Source: Myxococcales bacterium
GTDB taxonomy: Bacteria; Myxococcota_A; Polyangia; Polyangiales; Polyangiaceae
Direction: 5' to 3'
NCBI GenBank assembly: GCA_025359105.1
Contig: JANYHK010000026.1
Span: 1 to 64,000, forward strand
DNA length: 64,000 bases
Position numbers and translations under genes: made by a program. Positions 1 through 8,900 of this stretch are shown piece after piece. Position 1 is the first letter of the stretch; each line of letters opens with the position of its first letter. A model generated the notes under the pieces. That model made no database searches, had not been told where the DNA came from, and worked only from the letters and a program-made list of their open reading frames with translations.

Positions 1-1160
1 GGCAGCTCGGTCCAGTCCTCTTCGAGCTTGAACAGCATATGGATTCGAAGGAGCGCCTCGCGTGCGTCGGCGTCCTTGGTCGTGACGGCGGCGTCCCAGT
101 ACTTGCGCCTCGCGTGCGACCAGCACGCGACTTCTTCTGGGCCCTTGTCGCCCTCGCCGTCACGGGCTTCGCCGCGGAAGAGCGCGTCGTCGATGCAGTG
201 GGCATCGGCTTGGATGCAGCCGGAAAAGCCCTTGAACATCGCACAGACCGCGTCGCTCGTGTGCTTAGGCTGGTACTCGAAGAACACGTGGTCCTGATCG
301 GCGAGCACCACGAAGAAGTGGCCCTTGGCGCACGGCTGCCATCGGCCATCGGCCATCCGCGCCGGCTGGATAGCGACGCCGGTGGCGTCGGTGGACAGGC
401 AGAACGCCGTCGCCTTCGCCTCCTTTGCGCAGGCGTCGACGATGCCGCCGAGGCTCGCGCCGACGTGCTCGGCGTAGCGGCACATCGTGCCGTCGTCGCA
501 GCGGATGCCCTCGCTCTCGAGCTCCGCGACGAGGCGGTGGAACGGCATGCCGAAGCGGAACTTCTTCACGAGGATGTGCGCGATGAACGACGGCGCGAGG
601 ATGCCGCGCTCGTACAGCTCCTTCGGCTTCGGCGCGGTCACGAACGTTGCAGTCTCGCCCTCACGCGCGACCTTGTACGTCGCCCGCGCGATGACGAGAC
701 GCACGGGCCCGCCGCGGCGGTAGGCCAGCTGGCGCGTCTCCTCGAAGTCGATCCGCTCGGCCACGCCCTCGAGCGCGGGGTCGGTGATCTCGACGCGCTC
801 CTCGGGCATCTCGAGCTCCGAGAGATCGCGCCGGCCCGTCGGCCTCTTCTTGCGCTTCTTCTTCGTGGGCTCGCCGGTGCCGTCGCCGTCGGGTTTGTCG
901 TCGCCGAGCTGCTCGGCAAGCTTGTCGAGGCGGGCTTTGGTCGCCGCGAACTCGAGCTCCAGCTGCTTGGTGTCGACGCGCTCGGCGGTCGCGAGGAAGA
1001 TGCGGCGGCGAAGCAGCTCGAGCTGGCCCTTGAGCTGCTCGTAGGCGCGACGGAGCTTGTCGCGCTCGGCGGTGACGGATTTCAGCGCGGCCTCGAGCTC
1101 GGCGACGCGCTTGCGGAGCGCTTCTTCTGGCGTCGTCGGCGTCGTCACGTTGACCGTCAC
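1..1160 (-). CDS. tnpC: IS66-family transposase TnpC, N-terminal part (runs off left edge)
   Basis: The minus strand is open from a GTG at 1160 to the window edge, about 386 residues. The N-terminus is a coiled coil (roughly residues 10-85) followed by a Lys-rich stretch, as in IS66 TnpC. The middle carries a zinc-finger-like region and the RNase H-like core begins around residue 250. I read the first catalytic Asp in STDATG and the second in QADAHCIDD; the last acidic residue lies outside the window. No frameshift is visible. TnpC moves the element by DDE chemistry. The TnpB tail lies just upstream. An in-frame GTG four codons downstream is an alternative start. Confidence 0.88.
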   Translation of the reverse strand, partial: MTVNVTTPTTPEEALRKRVAELEAALKSVTAERDKLRRAYEQLKGQLELLRRRIFLATAERVDTKQLELEFAATKARLDKLAEQLGDDKPDGDGTGEPTKKKRKKRPTGRRDLSELEMPEERVEITDPALEGVAERIDFEETRQLAYRRGGPVRLVIARATYKVAREGETATFVTAPKPKELYERGILAPSFIAHILVKKFRFGMPFHRLVAELESEGIRCDDGTMCRYAEHVGASLGGIVDACAKEAKATAFCLSTDATGVAIQPARMADGRWQPCAKGHFFVVLADQDHVFFEYQPKHTSDAVCAMFKGFSGCIQADAHCIDDALFRGEARDGEGDKGPEEVACWSHARRKYWDAAVTTKDADAREALLRIHMLFKLEEDWTEL

Positions 1161-1245
1161 GACGCTTCTCGTAACTCGCCCGATCGCCGTCGTCGAGGGC
1201 AAACGTGCAGTATGCACGCACAACGATCGCACCTTGTGCGAGGCG

Positions 1246-1431
1246 TCAGTGCGTCGCGCGTCGCGACGACGCCTCGTCGACGTCGATGCCGTCGAGCAGC
1301 GCCTCGAGCGTCGCGTCGTCGACCTCGACGTGGCGCGCGGTGGTACTCGTTGCCTCGGGCACCTGGAAGGTCCCGCGGTCCAGCCTCTTGTAACTCAGCA
1401 CAGATTGCAGGCTCTCCCAACGCAGCGCCAC
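1246..1431 (-). pseudogene. tnpB: C-terminal remnant of IS66 accessory protein TnpB
   Basis: The reading frame ends with the TnpB hallmark YKRLDRGTFQVP followed by an LLDGIDV tail. Intact TnpB proteins are about 115 residues and begin with a conserved block around 'TDMRKSFDGL', which is absent. Recognisable homology starts near position 1395, so roughly the first two thirds are lost. The break lies just before the DUF5372-like gene on the other strand. IS66 elements normally order tnpA-tnpB-tnpC, and tnpA is also missing, so the 5' half of the element has been deleted or displaced. Confidence 0.7.
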
Positions 1432-1442
1432 GTCTTGTACGT

Positions 1443-1769
1443 GTGACCCACCCGTTCCACCCGCTCAGCGGACGACAGCTCGTCTGCGTCGGAGAGCGGT
1501 ACAACCGGTACGGGACGCGACTCTTGCTGCGCACCGATGAGGATCGCGTCTTCTCGGTGCCGCGGCAGTGGACGGACGTCGTCCTCCCCGATCTCGAGAT
1601 CGCGATCGGGGAGGGGCGCACGCCGCTCCGGCTCGCAGATCTTCTGGAGCTTGCTGACTTGGTGGCGCGACTGATCGGACAGGAGCGTCGTCCCAGCGCG
1701 CGTAAAGCAAATGACGCCGCAAACGTAAGCGAAACTTCGCCGCGCGCTGGTCGAAGGTGTCGCAAATGA
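1443..1769 (+). CDS. DUF5372-like small protein
   Basis: A 108-residue protein starting VTHPFHPLSG, with a later tryptophan block (RQWTDVVLPD) and a 'LADLLELADLV' helix. This pattern matches what I remember of DUF5372 proteins, small proteins encoded next to transposase or recombinase genes; their function is unknown. The GTG start at 1443 is chosen because homologues begin at this THPFHPL block. Translation continues 30 residues past the usual end into a basic tail. The gene abuts the broken IS66 element and is followed by an HTH gene in the same orientation, suggesting a mobile cassette. Confidence 0.6.
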   Translation: MTHPFHPLSGRQLVCVGERYNRYGTRLLLRTDEDRVFSVPRQWTDVVLPDLEIAIGEGRTPLRLADLLELADLVARLIGQERRPSARKANDAANVSETSPRAGRRCRK

Positions 1770-1848
1770 GCGCCAATTTGCGCTCAATAGTGTTGGTCGA
1801 TGGCACACGGAGGCTTGACACGTCTCGTGTGCGCGGCGTCATTATAGT
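1767..1848 (+). promoter_or_regulatory. Inverted repeats and candidate promoter before the HTH gene
   Basis: TGAGCGC and GCGCTCA form 7-bp arms around a CAATTT loop (1767-1786), overlapping the stop of the preceding gene. Further on, TTGACA at 1815-1820 resembles a -35 box and is overlapped by the palindrome ACACG-TCT-CGTGT (1818-1830). An AT-rich CATTATAGT follows at 1840-1848; the spacing to TTGACA is 19 bp or more, longer than ideal. The palindrome over the -35 box is a reasonable operator for autoregulation by the downstream HTH protein. This is inferred, not demonstrated. Confidence 0.35.
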
Positions 1849-1873
1849 GACTACATCGCGCCGGAGAAACCGC

Positions 1874-2386
1874 GTGCCGAAGCGGAACGACCGCAAAAAC
1901 CCGAAGACCGAAGCCTTGCTCGAGGATGGGACGTTGAACCCGTTCCCCGAGAAGGTCGGCGATCCGAAGTTCCGCGAGAGCGAGTTCTTCGATCCGCGCG
2001 ACGTTGTGCAGGTCAAGTACGAGATGCTGCGCCGCGTGTCGGTCGAGAACGTGTCCGTGACGGACGCGACCCACGAGTACGGTGTCTCCCGCCCGACCTA
2101 CTACGAAGCGAAGGCGAACTTCGACGACGCTGGGGTCGCGGGCCTCGTCCCGAAGAAGAGGGGTCCCCGCGGGCCGCACAAACTCCAAGGCGAGCTCCTT
2201 GCGTTTGTCGAGAAGCAGCACATTCCAGGCGGGCCGGTGCGCGCGCGCGAATTGGCCAAGATGATCTTGGAGGCGTTCTCCGTCGTGGTCCACCCGAGGA
2301 CGATCGAGCGCGCGCTCGGAGGAAAAAAAACTCCGCCGCGACCGATGGCGCCGCCATCGAGCAGGCCGCTGCCGCGCAAGAAGTGA
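1874..2386 (+). CDS. Helix-turn-helix protein of a mobile cassette
   Basis: A 170-residue protein. The start is taken as the GTG at 1874 (VPKRNDRKNPK), because GGAG at 1863-1866 is a fitting ribosome binding site; an upstream in-frame ATG at 1757 overlaps the previous gene. Residues about 55-95 form an HTH of transposase-orfA type (VSVTDATHEYGVSRPTYYEA), followed by a basic 'KKRGPRGPHK' linker and a second winged segment containing HPRTIERAL. This is typical of DNA-binding proteins that accompany mobile elements. It overlaps the next small gene by 4 bp (GTGA), implying translational coupling. Its DNA target and role are unknown. Confidence 0.7.
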   Translation: MPKRNDRKNPKTEALLEDGTLNPFPEKVGDPKFRESEFFDPRDVVQVKYEMLRRVSVENVSVTDATHEYGVSRPTYYEAKANFDDAGVAGLVPKKRGPRGPHKLQGELLAFVEKQHIPGGPVRARELAKMILEAFSVVVHPRTIERALGGKKTPPRPMAPPSSRPLPRKK

Positions 2387-2637
2387 CCACGCAGTACGAG
2401 ACATTGCGAACAGCCGCCCTCGGCGATGGGCTGCCCCTCGAGGCGAGGCGCGGCCTCGCGTTTTTCCTCCGACGAGGCATGTGGGGATGGGTCCAGGCGG
2501 CGGCCATTCCCACCAGAGCCTTGGTGCCGACACGATCCCGCTTCGCGAGTTCAAGCACGAGCACCGCTGACGAGGACCGAACCGTCATTCACCTCTTCGC
2601 GGCGATGGCGATGAGGTCCACCAACCAGAGAGCCTGA
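2383..2637 (+). CDS. Small protein translationally coupled to the HTH gene
   Basis: 84 residues from a GTG whose last two bases overlap the TGA of the HTH gene. The N-terminal half holds 'LEARRGLAFFLRRGMWGW', an amphipathic or hydrophobic helix ending in aromatic residues. A Ser/Thr-rich linker follows, then an ordered 'TVIHLFAAMAMRS' block near the end. There is no signal peptide. I do not recognise a named family. The overlap and common orientation make it the third member of the cassette. A recombinase might be expected nearby, but none follows; the next gene is an unrelated lipoprotein. Confidence 0.55.
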   Translation: MTTQYETLRTAALGDGLPLEARRGLAFFLRRGMWGWVQAAAIPTRALVPTRSRFASSSTSTADEDRTVIHLFAAMAMRSTNQRA

Positions 2638-2706
2638 CGCGCAGCCCGCCTGGGCCCGGACTGAAAAGTGAGGCTCACTTCGCGCTCGAGGTAAGATGAC
2701 GTTTCC

Positions 2707-4212
2707 ATGGTCCCGTCCCGCTTGGTTTGGCCACTCCTAGGATTCGCCACGTCGGTGGTGGCATGCAGCTCCTCCTCCTCGGGCGCTGCTCCTTCTGTCG
2801 ACGCCGGCCAACCTCCCGACGGGGCCGCACCCGCGACGAAGGACGCTGACGCAGATTCCGGCGGCAACGTCGAGAGTGGCGCGGACGCCGGCAGCAACGG
2901 TCTGGCCTGGACCAGCGGCACCCGGTTGCGCGCGGTCGTCGACGCCGTCGAGACGGCGCGCATTTTCTCGAGCTGGCACGATGTCGCGCTGGACGTCGAT
3001 TGCGACTACGCCCTTTCGTCCGACGGCAAGACCCGCTGCCTCCCCGTGAACCAAGGATTTTCCGAATACGACGACAGCAACTGCACGAACCCGGTCGGCA
3101 TCGTCCCCACCGGCGGAGCGCCTGTGAAGTACCTCTCTCCCCCGCATGGAGTCTTCGTGTGCGGCAAGGGGACCGAGCTCCACGCGGTGGGCGCGTCGTA
3201 CGTACCGGCCGCGCGCTACACGTTCGACGGCACGAGTTGCGTCCCGGACACCAGCACGCCTACCAACACCAGCTACGTGCATTTTGGTGCGGTGGTCCCC
3301 GCCACCACGTTCGTGGCCGCTACCCAGGTTTCCGATCCTCGCGGTACGCGTCTGTCGGCGCATCAATACTTCGGCGACGATGGGTCGCGGCAGGATTTCG
3401 AGATGCTCGACAAATCGCGGGCAAATGCTTCGTGCGAGGTGACCGACGATGGAACCGGGAAAGTCTACTGCACCCCCAAAGAGCGCGCGTACACCGAGGT
3501 CTTTTTCTCCGACGCGGCGTGCACGACCGCCGTCGGGCTGCATCCCGAGTACGCGCAGCAGGTCTGTGGCCGCACGCCGACCGCCGTTCAAGACTCGACA
3601 GGCAAGGTCAAGGTCCTGACGTTCTTCGAGGTCGGCGCCAGGATCACGACTCCCGTTTACGAGACCAACGGAGCGTCGTGCCAACTGGTCGCGGGCCCGA
3701 CATTGGTCGACGACGGTTTCTATGCGGTGGGCGCTCCGCTTCCGCTCGCGTCGCTGGCGTCGCTCCCGGTGAGCAACGAAGGCAACGGTCGCGTGCAGCT
3801 CACGGTTGCCCGAACCGAGTCGGGCGCGCTCGGCGCGAGCTTGGGCTTTTTTGATTCGCAGAAGAACATCGGGTGCCGCAAGAGTCTCGCCGCCGATGGG
3901 AAGGTCCGATGCCTTCCGAATACGCGGTTCGACGTGAGAGTGTTCGCCGACGCCCAGTGCAGCCAGGGGCTGTTGACGATCGCGACCGGCGCGGCCCCGC
4001 CTCCGGCAGGTACGCTTCTGCGTGCCCAGGCAGCGCTCCCATTTTCCTCGGCGAACTTCGTGATCGGCGCCAAAGTCGCGGCGCCCGCCAGTGTCTGGAG
4101 CTGGAACGGCAACACCACGTGCCAGGCCGCGGCCGTGGAGCTTGTCGACTACTATGCGACGATCCCCGTGCCGCCCACGGATTTCGCGCTGGTGACGACC
4201 GCGCCGGAGTGA
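2707..4212 (+). CDS. Secreted lipoprotein with three internal Cys-containing repeats
   Basis: 501 residues. The lipobox SVVAC places the lipidated Cys at residue 20, followed by a Ser run and an Ala/Asp/Gly linker to about residue 65. The rest contains at least three related modules, each with the pattern Cys, about 8 residues, DGK-x-RCLP or similar, then a Phe-x-Asp-x-x-Cys about 20 residues later (near residues 98-125, 240-275 and 390-425). The repeats suggest a multi-domain, disulphide-stabilised beta protein on the cell surface. No catalytic motif is visible. Function unknown. Confidence 0.8.
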   Translation: MVPSRLVWPLLGFATSVVACSSSSSGAAPSVDAGQPPDGAAPATKDADADSGGNVESGADAGSNGLAWTSGTRLRAVVDAVETARIFSSWHDVALDVDCDYALSSDGKTRCLPVNQGFSEYDDSNCTNPVGIVPTGGAPVKYLSPPHGVFVCGKGTELHAVGASYVPAARYTFDGTSCVPDTSTPTNTSYVHFGAVVPATTFVAATQVSDPRGTRLSAHQYFGDDGSRQDFEMLDKSRANASCEVTDDGTGKVYCTPKERAYTEVFFSDAACTTAVGLHPEYAQQVCGRTPTAVQDSTGKVKVLTFFEVGARITTPVYETNGASCQLVAGPTLVDDGFYAVGAPLPLASLASLPVSNEGNGRVQLTVARTESGALGASLGFFDSQKNIGCRKSLAADGKVRCLPNTRFDVRVFADAQCSQGLLTIATGAAPPPAGTLLRAQAALPFSSANFVIGAKVAAPASVWSWNGNTTCQAAAVELVDYYATIPVPPTDFALVTTAPE

Positions 4213-4360
4213 GGCCGCCGCGTCGGCGGACGAGCCGCGGCTGCCGCCCTTTTGCCTCACCGAGGCGGCGCTCACAACACGCGCATTCCGAGAATTCGTG
4301 CGTCACGCCACACCGCCCGCCAGGAGTGCGCCATGCCGGTCTCCGACCGCGCCTCCTGGA

Positions 4361-4804
4361 CTAGGGCTTCCGCAGGAAGCGCTGGACCGCGTCGGCGCGA
4401 TGCTCGCCGAGGCCCATGTTGTACTCCGTCTCGCCGCGCGGGTCGGCGCGCCCGACGAGGGAGAGCACGCGGCCCTTCAGCGGTCCAGTCGTTATGCAGA
4501 TCGCGATCTGCTGGAGGACGTCGCGATCCGCCGGGGTGAGATCGGCCTTCTCGAAGTCGAACTTCGGCGCCTTGTCGACGTAACCGACCTGCAGGCCGCA
4601 CGCGCGCTTGAGATCGTCGGTGTAAGAAACCGGCTTGTAGCTCTGGTCTTCACCGCCAAGCTTCTTCGCGCCGGTCGTCGTCGTCGTCGGCACCGTCTTT
4701 GGCTCGACGGGCGGCTTCACCGCGTTCTTGTCGGCGCACCCGACCACCAAGAAGAGGAGGGCCGACGTCAACGCCGCGGGCACGAAGAGGGGGACAGAAC
4801 GCAT
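4361..4804 (-). CDS. OmpA/Pal-like lipoprotein with a short C-terminus
   Basis: 147 residues. The signal peptide ends in the lipobox VVGC (Cys 23), followed by a Pro/Thr/Lys linker. The C-terminal half is an OmpA-type peptidoglycan-binding fold: a beta strand ending FDFEKADLTP, a helix, 'VLSLVGRADPRGETEYNMGLGEHRADAV' split around the conserved Asp and Arg, then FLRKP and stop. OmpA domains usually run about 25 residues further, including a final 'GYGE'-type strand, so the protein looks truncated at its end or is a minimal form. It lies opposite the preceding lipoprotein gene. Confidence 0.75.
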   Translation of the reverse strand: MRSVPLFVPAALTSALLFLVVGCADKNAVKPPVEPKTVPTTTTTGAKKLGGEDQSYKPVSYTDDLKRACGLQVGYVDKAPKFDFEKADLTPADRDVLQQIAICITTGPLKGRVLSLVGRADPRGETEYNMGLGEHRADAVQRFLRKP

Positions 4805-4845
4805 GGGGACAACCTCCGTTGGATGATGTTCAGAGTGAGCGCGGC

Positions 4846-4959
4846 AAAAGATTCATGACGGAACGCCGTCATGAGGATCACCGACACCCGCCGCTGCTTT
4901 TTGCGAAGGACCTCGAGTACAGCGAGCCCGTTGCCGACTGGCATCCGAATGCCCCCCCC
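4846..4959 (-). pseudogene. Receiver-domain fragment
   Basis: A short open stretch reads like the middle of a response regulator: an RMPVGNGLAVLEVLR block equivalent to the usual 'MP-x-x-x-G-x-x-x-L' after the phospho-acceptor, then VSVILMTAF corresponding to beta strand 4. The phospho-acceptor Asp itself has become Gly-Ile, and nothing recognisable lies on either side. It sits just downstream, on the same strand, of a histidine kinase tail, so the two probably come from one former two-component locus or hybrid kinase. Confidence 0.5.
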
Positions 4960-4988
4960 GTCCTGAGCACGCCTCGTGCCAAGCAAGC

Positions 4989-5096
4989 TCAGGTGCCTGG
5001 CGGCGCAGTCCCTTCACGCGCCTCGCGGGGGAGAAAGACGTCGAGGGCGGTGCCCCTCCCGGGATCGCTCGTCGCGACGATCCATCCGCCGTGGTG
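4989..5096 (-). pseudogene. C-terminal fragment of a histidine kinase ATPase domain
   Basis: The minus strand reads HHGGWIVATSDPGRGTALD then VFLPRE and stops after a few residues. This is the characteristic end of the HATPase_c domain (G2 box and last strand) of a sensor kinase. Upstream the frame soon loses similarity. It lies 30 bp from a receiver fragment on the same strand. Clearly a remnant, not an expressed gene. Confidence 0.55.
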
Positions 5097-5205
5097 TGTC
5101 CCTCTTCGACACGTTCCGCGGTTCGCGCGCCACTTCGGTTGGAGGTGTCTGCCGACAGGGATAGGCTCGCGGCGTGAACGTAGTCCTCGGCGGTCGCAAA
5201 GACCG

Positions 5206-5350
5206 GTAATTCATGAAAAACATGAGGCGCGCGAGTTGCGCGATGCGCTAATTTTGGTCGTCATTGGTCATCATGAGGAAGACCTCCCTCGCAAACGCCA
5301 AGGCGCACCTGTCGGAGCTCGTTGCGCCTTCGGTACCTTCGGGTACATGA
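5206..5350 (+). pseudogene. Possible toxin-antitoxin remnant (Phd/YefM-type N-terminus)
   Basis: An ATG at 5273 opens a 25-codon frame reading MRKTSLANAKAHLSELV, the typical first helix of Phd/YefM antitoxins, then hits a stop at 5348-5350. Just upstream, and overlapping its start, another frame (5206-5280) reads HEARELRDALILVVIGHHEE, reminiscent of the last strand of RelE/ParE toxins (usually '...VLVIKVGHR'). Both are far too short to function. The antitoxin resemblance is fairly clear; the toxin resemblance is weak. Confidence 0.4.
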
Positions 5351-5663
5351 CGATCGACTCGTCGAGCGACTGCTCGAGCTGCGCGCCCTCTGTTCAGGAT
5401 GCCGAAGTTGACGCTGCGCTCCTGCGCGTTCGCCCATCTAGACTCGCCTAGTTGATGCGCGGGACCGCTTGCGCGACGAGCCGCGCCCAGCGCACGTTGG
5501 TCGTACCCGCCGAGCTCCGACACGCGAGGTAGAGCATCACGCCACCGCCGGGCTGCCAGTTCTTGGCGCGTTCGACTGCGACTCGAAGAGGTGCGTGGCG
5601 GGTCGCTGCGGCTAGGAGCGGTCGCCTGCGGCGAGTCGTGCTTCGCACGACGATGGGTTGGGA
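5351..5663. other. Intergenic stretch with decayed coding sequence
   Basis: No intact gene is visible. On the minus strand a frame ending near 5454 reads AKNWQPGGGVMLYLAC and then a 'NVRWARLVAQAVPRI' tail, which looks like real protein sequence (a C-terminal fragment) but matches no family I can name. The rest has no convincing coding pattern. It lies between the antitoxin scrap and the transposase scrap. Confidence 0.4.
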
Positions 5664-5819
5664 TCAGCGGTCGATCGAAGCCAGCTTCAACAAGTTGTGC
5701 ACGGTGCCGAGCAAGGCCCATTCGCCGCGCGCCTTGACCGCACCGCGCATGGAGAATCGGCGGAAGCGGCGACGATCTTGCGGGAAGGGCTTCACCGAGA
5801 CCGTGCACGCGCGGTGAAG
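5664..5819 (-). pseudogene. C-terminal remnant of an IS1182-type transposase
   Basis: The minus-strand frame reads RRRFRRFSMRGAVKARGEW and then ALLGTVHNLLKL before its stop. This 'FRRF-x-x-RG-x-x-x-x-x-GEW-x-L...HNLLKL' block is the conserved end of IS1182-family DDE transposases. Nothing of the catalytic core remains: upstream the frame runs antisense through the Ser/Thr kinase gene. The boundary at about 5819 coincides with a 14-bp tandem repeat. Confidence 0.65.
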
Positions 5820-5833
5820 CACGCGCGGTGAAG
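5806..5833 (+). repeat. Exact 14-bp tandem duplication
   Basis: CACGCGCGGTGAAG occurs twice back to back, directly at the outer boundary of the IS1182-type transposase remnant and about 75 bp before the start of the kinase gene. It may be a scar of the insertion or deletion, or simple slippage. Confidence 0.7.
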
Positions 5834-5909
5834 CCGGTCCCCCGAGCCAGGATCTCGCGAGGCGAGCCAAGACTTGGGGACGCGGGAAGTATGAGACAAT
5901 CGCTCGGGC

Positions 5910-8900
5910 GTGAACCCCGGGGATGTCATCGGCAACAGGTTCGAGATCGAGCGGGTCGCCGGCGTGGGCGGGATGGGCATCGTCTACCGCGCGTTCGATC
6001 GCGTCGCGCAAGGGCCGGTCGCGCTCAAGGTCGTGCGCGACGCGAACGACAGCTCGCGGTTCGCGCGCGAGGCGCGGGTGCTCTCGGGCCTCAAGCATCC
6101 GCGGATCGTCCGGTACGTCGACCACGGGACGACGGATGGGAAGCAGGCCTACCTCGCGATGGAGTGGCTCGACGGCGAGGACCTCGCGGCGCGGCTCGGG
6201 CGCTCCGGGCTCACGGTCGCCGAGAGCATCGAGCTCGCCGTAAACGTCGCCGAAGCGCTCGGCGCCGCGCACGCGCAGGGCATCGTGCATCGCGACGTGA
6301 AGCCGAGCAACATCCTCCTCCTCGGCGAGGGGGTCGATCGCCTCAAGCTGCTCGACTTCGGGATCGCGCGCATCACCGACGTCAACCTCACGCGCACGAG
6401 CACCCTCGTCGGCACGCCGGGCTACATGGCGCCCGAGCTCGCGCGCGGCGAGCTCGAGGTGGACGCGCGGGCCGACACGTTCGCGCTGGGGTGCGTGCTC
6501 TTCGAGTGCCTCACCGGCGCTCCGGCCTTCTCGGGCGAAAACGTGATGGCGGTGCTCGCGAAGATCCTCCTCGACTCTCCGCCACGAGCGCGCAGCCTCC
6601 AGGCCGCCATCCCGCCCGAGCTGGACGACCTGGTCGCGCGGATGATGTCCAAACAACGCGACCGAAGGCCCAATACCCTCGCGGAAGTAGCGAAGGAGCT
6701 CGCGGCGCTCGGCAAGGTCGGTCCCAGCCAGCGCGTGCCACGGAGCCACGCGCCTCCTGCGATCACGACCGACGAGCAGCACGTCTTCTCGGTCGTCCTC
6801 GCGAGCACGGGCGTCGCCGACGTGACGGCCGCGACGATGGGGACCGAGGAGAGCGGCGCGAGGATCCAGGCCGTGCGCGCCGCGATGAAGGCGTACGGCG
6901 CGCACGCAGAGCCGATGCTCGACGGCTCGATCGTCGTCGCCTTGACCGGAGCGCAGGCGGCGACCGATCAAGCCTCCTGGGTCGCGAAGTGCGCGCTCGC
7001 GCTGCGCCCCATCCTCCCTGGCGTGCCGATGGCGATCGCCACCGCTCGGGGCAGCGCCATGGGCCGCGCGCCGCTGGGCCAGGTGATCGAGCGCGCGGCC
7101 CGCCTCCTGCGCGCCGGGAGCAATGCGCCGGGCGCAGCGATTCTCCTCGACGAGGTCACCCACGGCCTCCTCGACGCGCGCTTCGAGGTCTCCGCAGGCG
7201 ATCCCCGCGAGCTCCTGGGGGAGCGCGCCGCCGCCGAGGCCGCGCGAACGCTGCTGGGGAAGCCGACCCCCTGCGTCGGGCGCGATCGAGAGATGGCGTC
7301 GCTGATCGCGATGTTCGACGAGTGCGCGGCGGATCGCACGCCGCGCGCGGTCCTCGTGACGGCGCCGGCGGGGGTCGGAAAGAGCCGGCTCCGGTACGAG
7401 GTCCTGAGTCGCCTCGCGGAGCGCGACGATCCGCCCACGGTGTGGTTCGCGCGAGGCGATCCGATGAGCAACGGATCGCCGTTCGGCATGCTCGCGCAGC
7501 TCGTGCGCGGCGCGGCCGGCGCGTTCGAGGGGGAACCGCTCGCGGCGCGGCAGGACATGCTGCGCGCGCGCGTCGCCCGCCACGTCGACGCGGCCGAGGT
7601 GGCGCGCACGACGCAGTTCCTCGCCGAGCTCATCGGGGCGCCGTTCCCCGACGACGAGACGAACCTTCAGCTCCAGGCAGCGCGCCGGGATCACGCGCTC
7701 ATGGGTGATCAAATCCGCCGGGCCTGGGAGGACTTGCTGGGCGCGGAGGCGAAGTCGGCGCCCGTGATCCTGGTCCTCGAGGACTTGCACTGGGGGGACG
7801 CGCCGACGGTGCGTGCGATCGACTCCGTCCTGCGCAACCTGCAGGAGCGCCCGATCATGGTGCTGGCGCTCGCGCGGCCGGACGTCCTCGAGACCTTCCC
7901 GGGGCTCTGGGCCGAGCGCGCGCTCGAGGAGGTGCGCTTGTCGCGCCTCACCCCGAGGGCCGCCGGCACGTTGGTTCGGCAGGTCCTGGGCGACGTGAGC
8001 GAGCGGACCGCCGCGCTCCTGGTGGAGCGAGCGGGCGGCAACGCGTTCTTCCTCGAGGAGCTCATTCGCGCCGCCCACGATCGCGGCGCCGAAGCGCTAC
8101 CCGAGACCGTCCTCGCCATGGTGCAAGCGCGCCTCGATGGCCTCGACCCGATGGCGCGCCGGGTGATGCGGGCGGGGAGCGTGTTCGGCGGCGCGTTCTG
8201 GCGGCGCGGCGTGATCACGCTGGTCGGCGGAGCGCGGCACGCGGACGACGTCGGCGCGGCGCTTTCGGACCTCCTGGCGGCCGAGGTGATCACGCGCCGT
8301 ACCGGGAGCAAGTTCGTCACGGAGGACGAGTTTGCGTTTCGTCACGCCCTCGTTCGAGAGGCCGCCTACGCGATGCTCACCGACGGCGATCGCGCGCTCG
8401 GGCACAAGCTCGCCGGCGAGTGGCTGGAGACGACCGGCGAGCGCGACGCGATCGTCCTCGCCGAGCACTTCGAACGCGGCGACGCGCCCGCGAAGGCTGC
8501 GGTGTCCTACCGTCGCGCGGCCGAGCAGGCGCTCGAGGGCAACGACTTCGAGGCCGCCATCACGCGCGCCGGGCGGGGGCTCGAGTGCGGCGCTTCCGGC
8601 GCGGCGCGCGGCGAGCTGCACCTCCTCCAGGCGCAGGGGCACTCCTGGCGCGGCCGGCCTCTGGACGCCGAGACGTGCGGCCTGCAGGCGATGGCCGCGC
8701 TCCCCCCCGGCGGCGTGGCGTGGTACCGGGCGGCGGCGGAGGTCGCGGACGCCGCCGGCTGTCTCGGCCAGAAGGAGCGCCTTGCGCACGCCGTCGCGAC
8801 GATCGAAGCCGCACCGTGCGACGCCGACGCGACGTCCGCGCGCATCGTCGCGCTCTCGGTCGGGGTGCGCCAGTTCATCGTCAGCGGCGGCTACGAACAG

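Larger units (their letters stand above)
1..1431 (-). mobile_element. IS66-type insertion sequence, 5' part deleted
   Basis: TnpC and a TnpB tail lie in the order and orientation usual for IS66. The tnpA gene and most of tnpB are missing, and no terminal inverted repeat could be recognised at the broken end around 1395-1442. The other end is beyond the window. The element is probably no longer autonomous because TnpB is broken, although TnpC looks intact as far as it can be read. Confidence 0.7.

Noticed and set aside
39-1442. Long plus-strand open frame through the first 1.4 kb
   Set aside because: It is the antisense of the IS66 transposase gene, which shows clear family motifs on the minus strand; only the last part (1443-1769) is a plausible gene.
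5820-8078. Long minus-strand open frame opposite the kinase gene
   Set aside because: Arg/His/Leu-rich antisense shadow of the Ser/Thr kinase; only its last 52 codons (5664-5819) carry transposase similarity.
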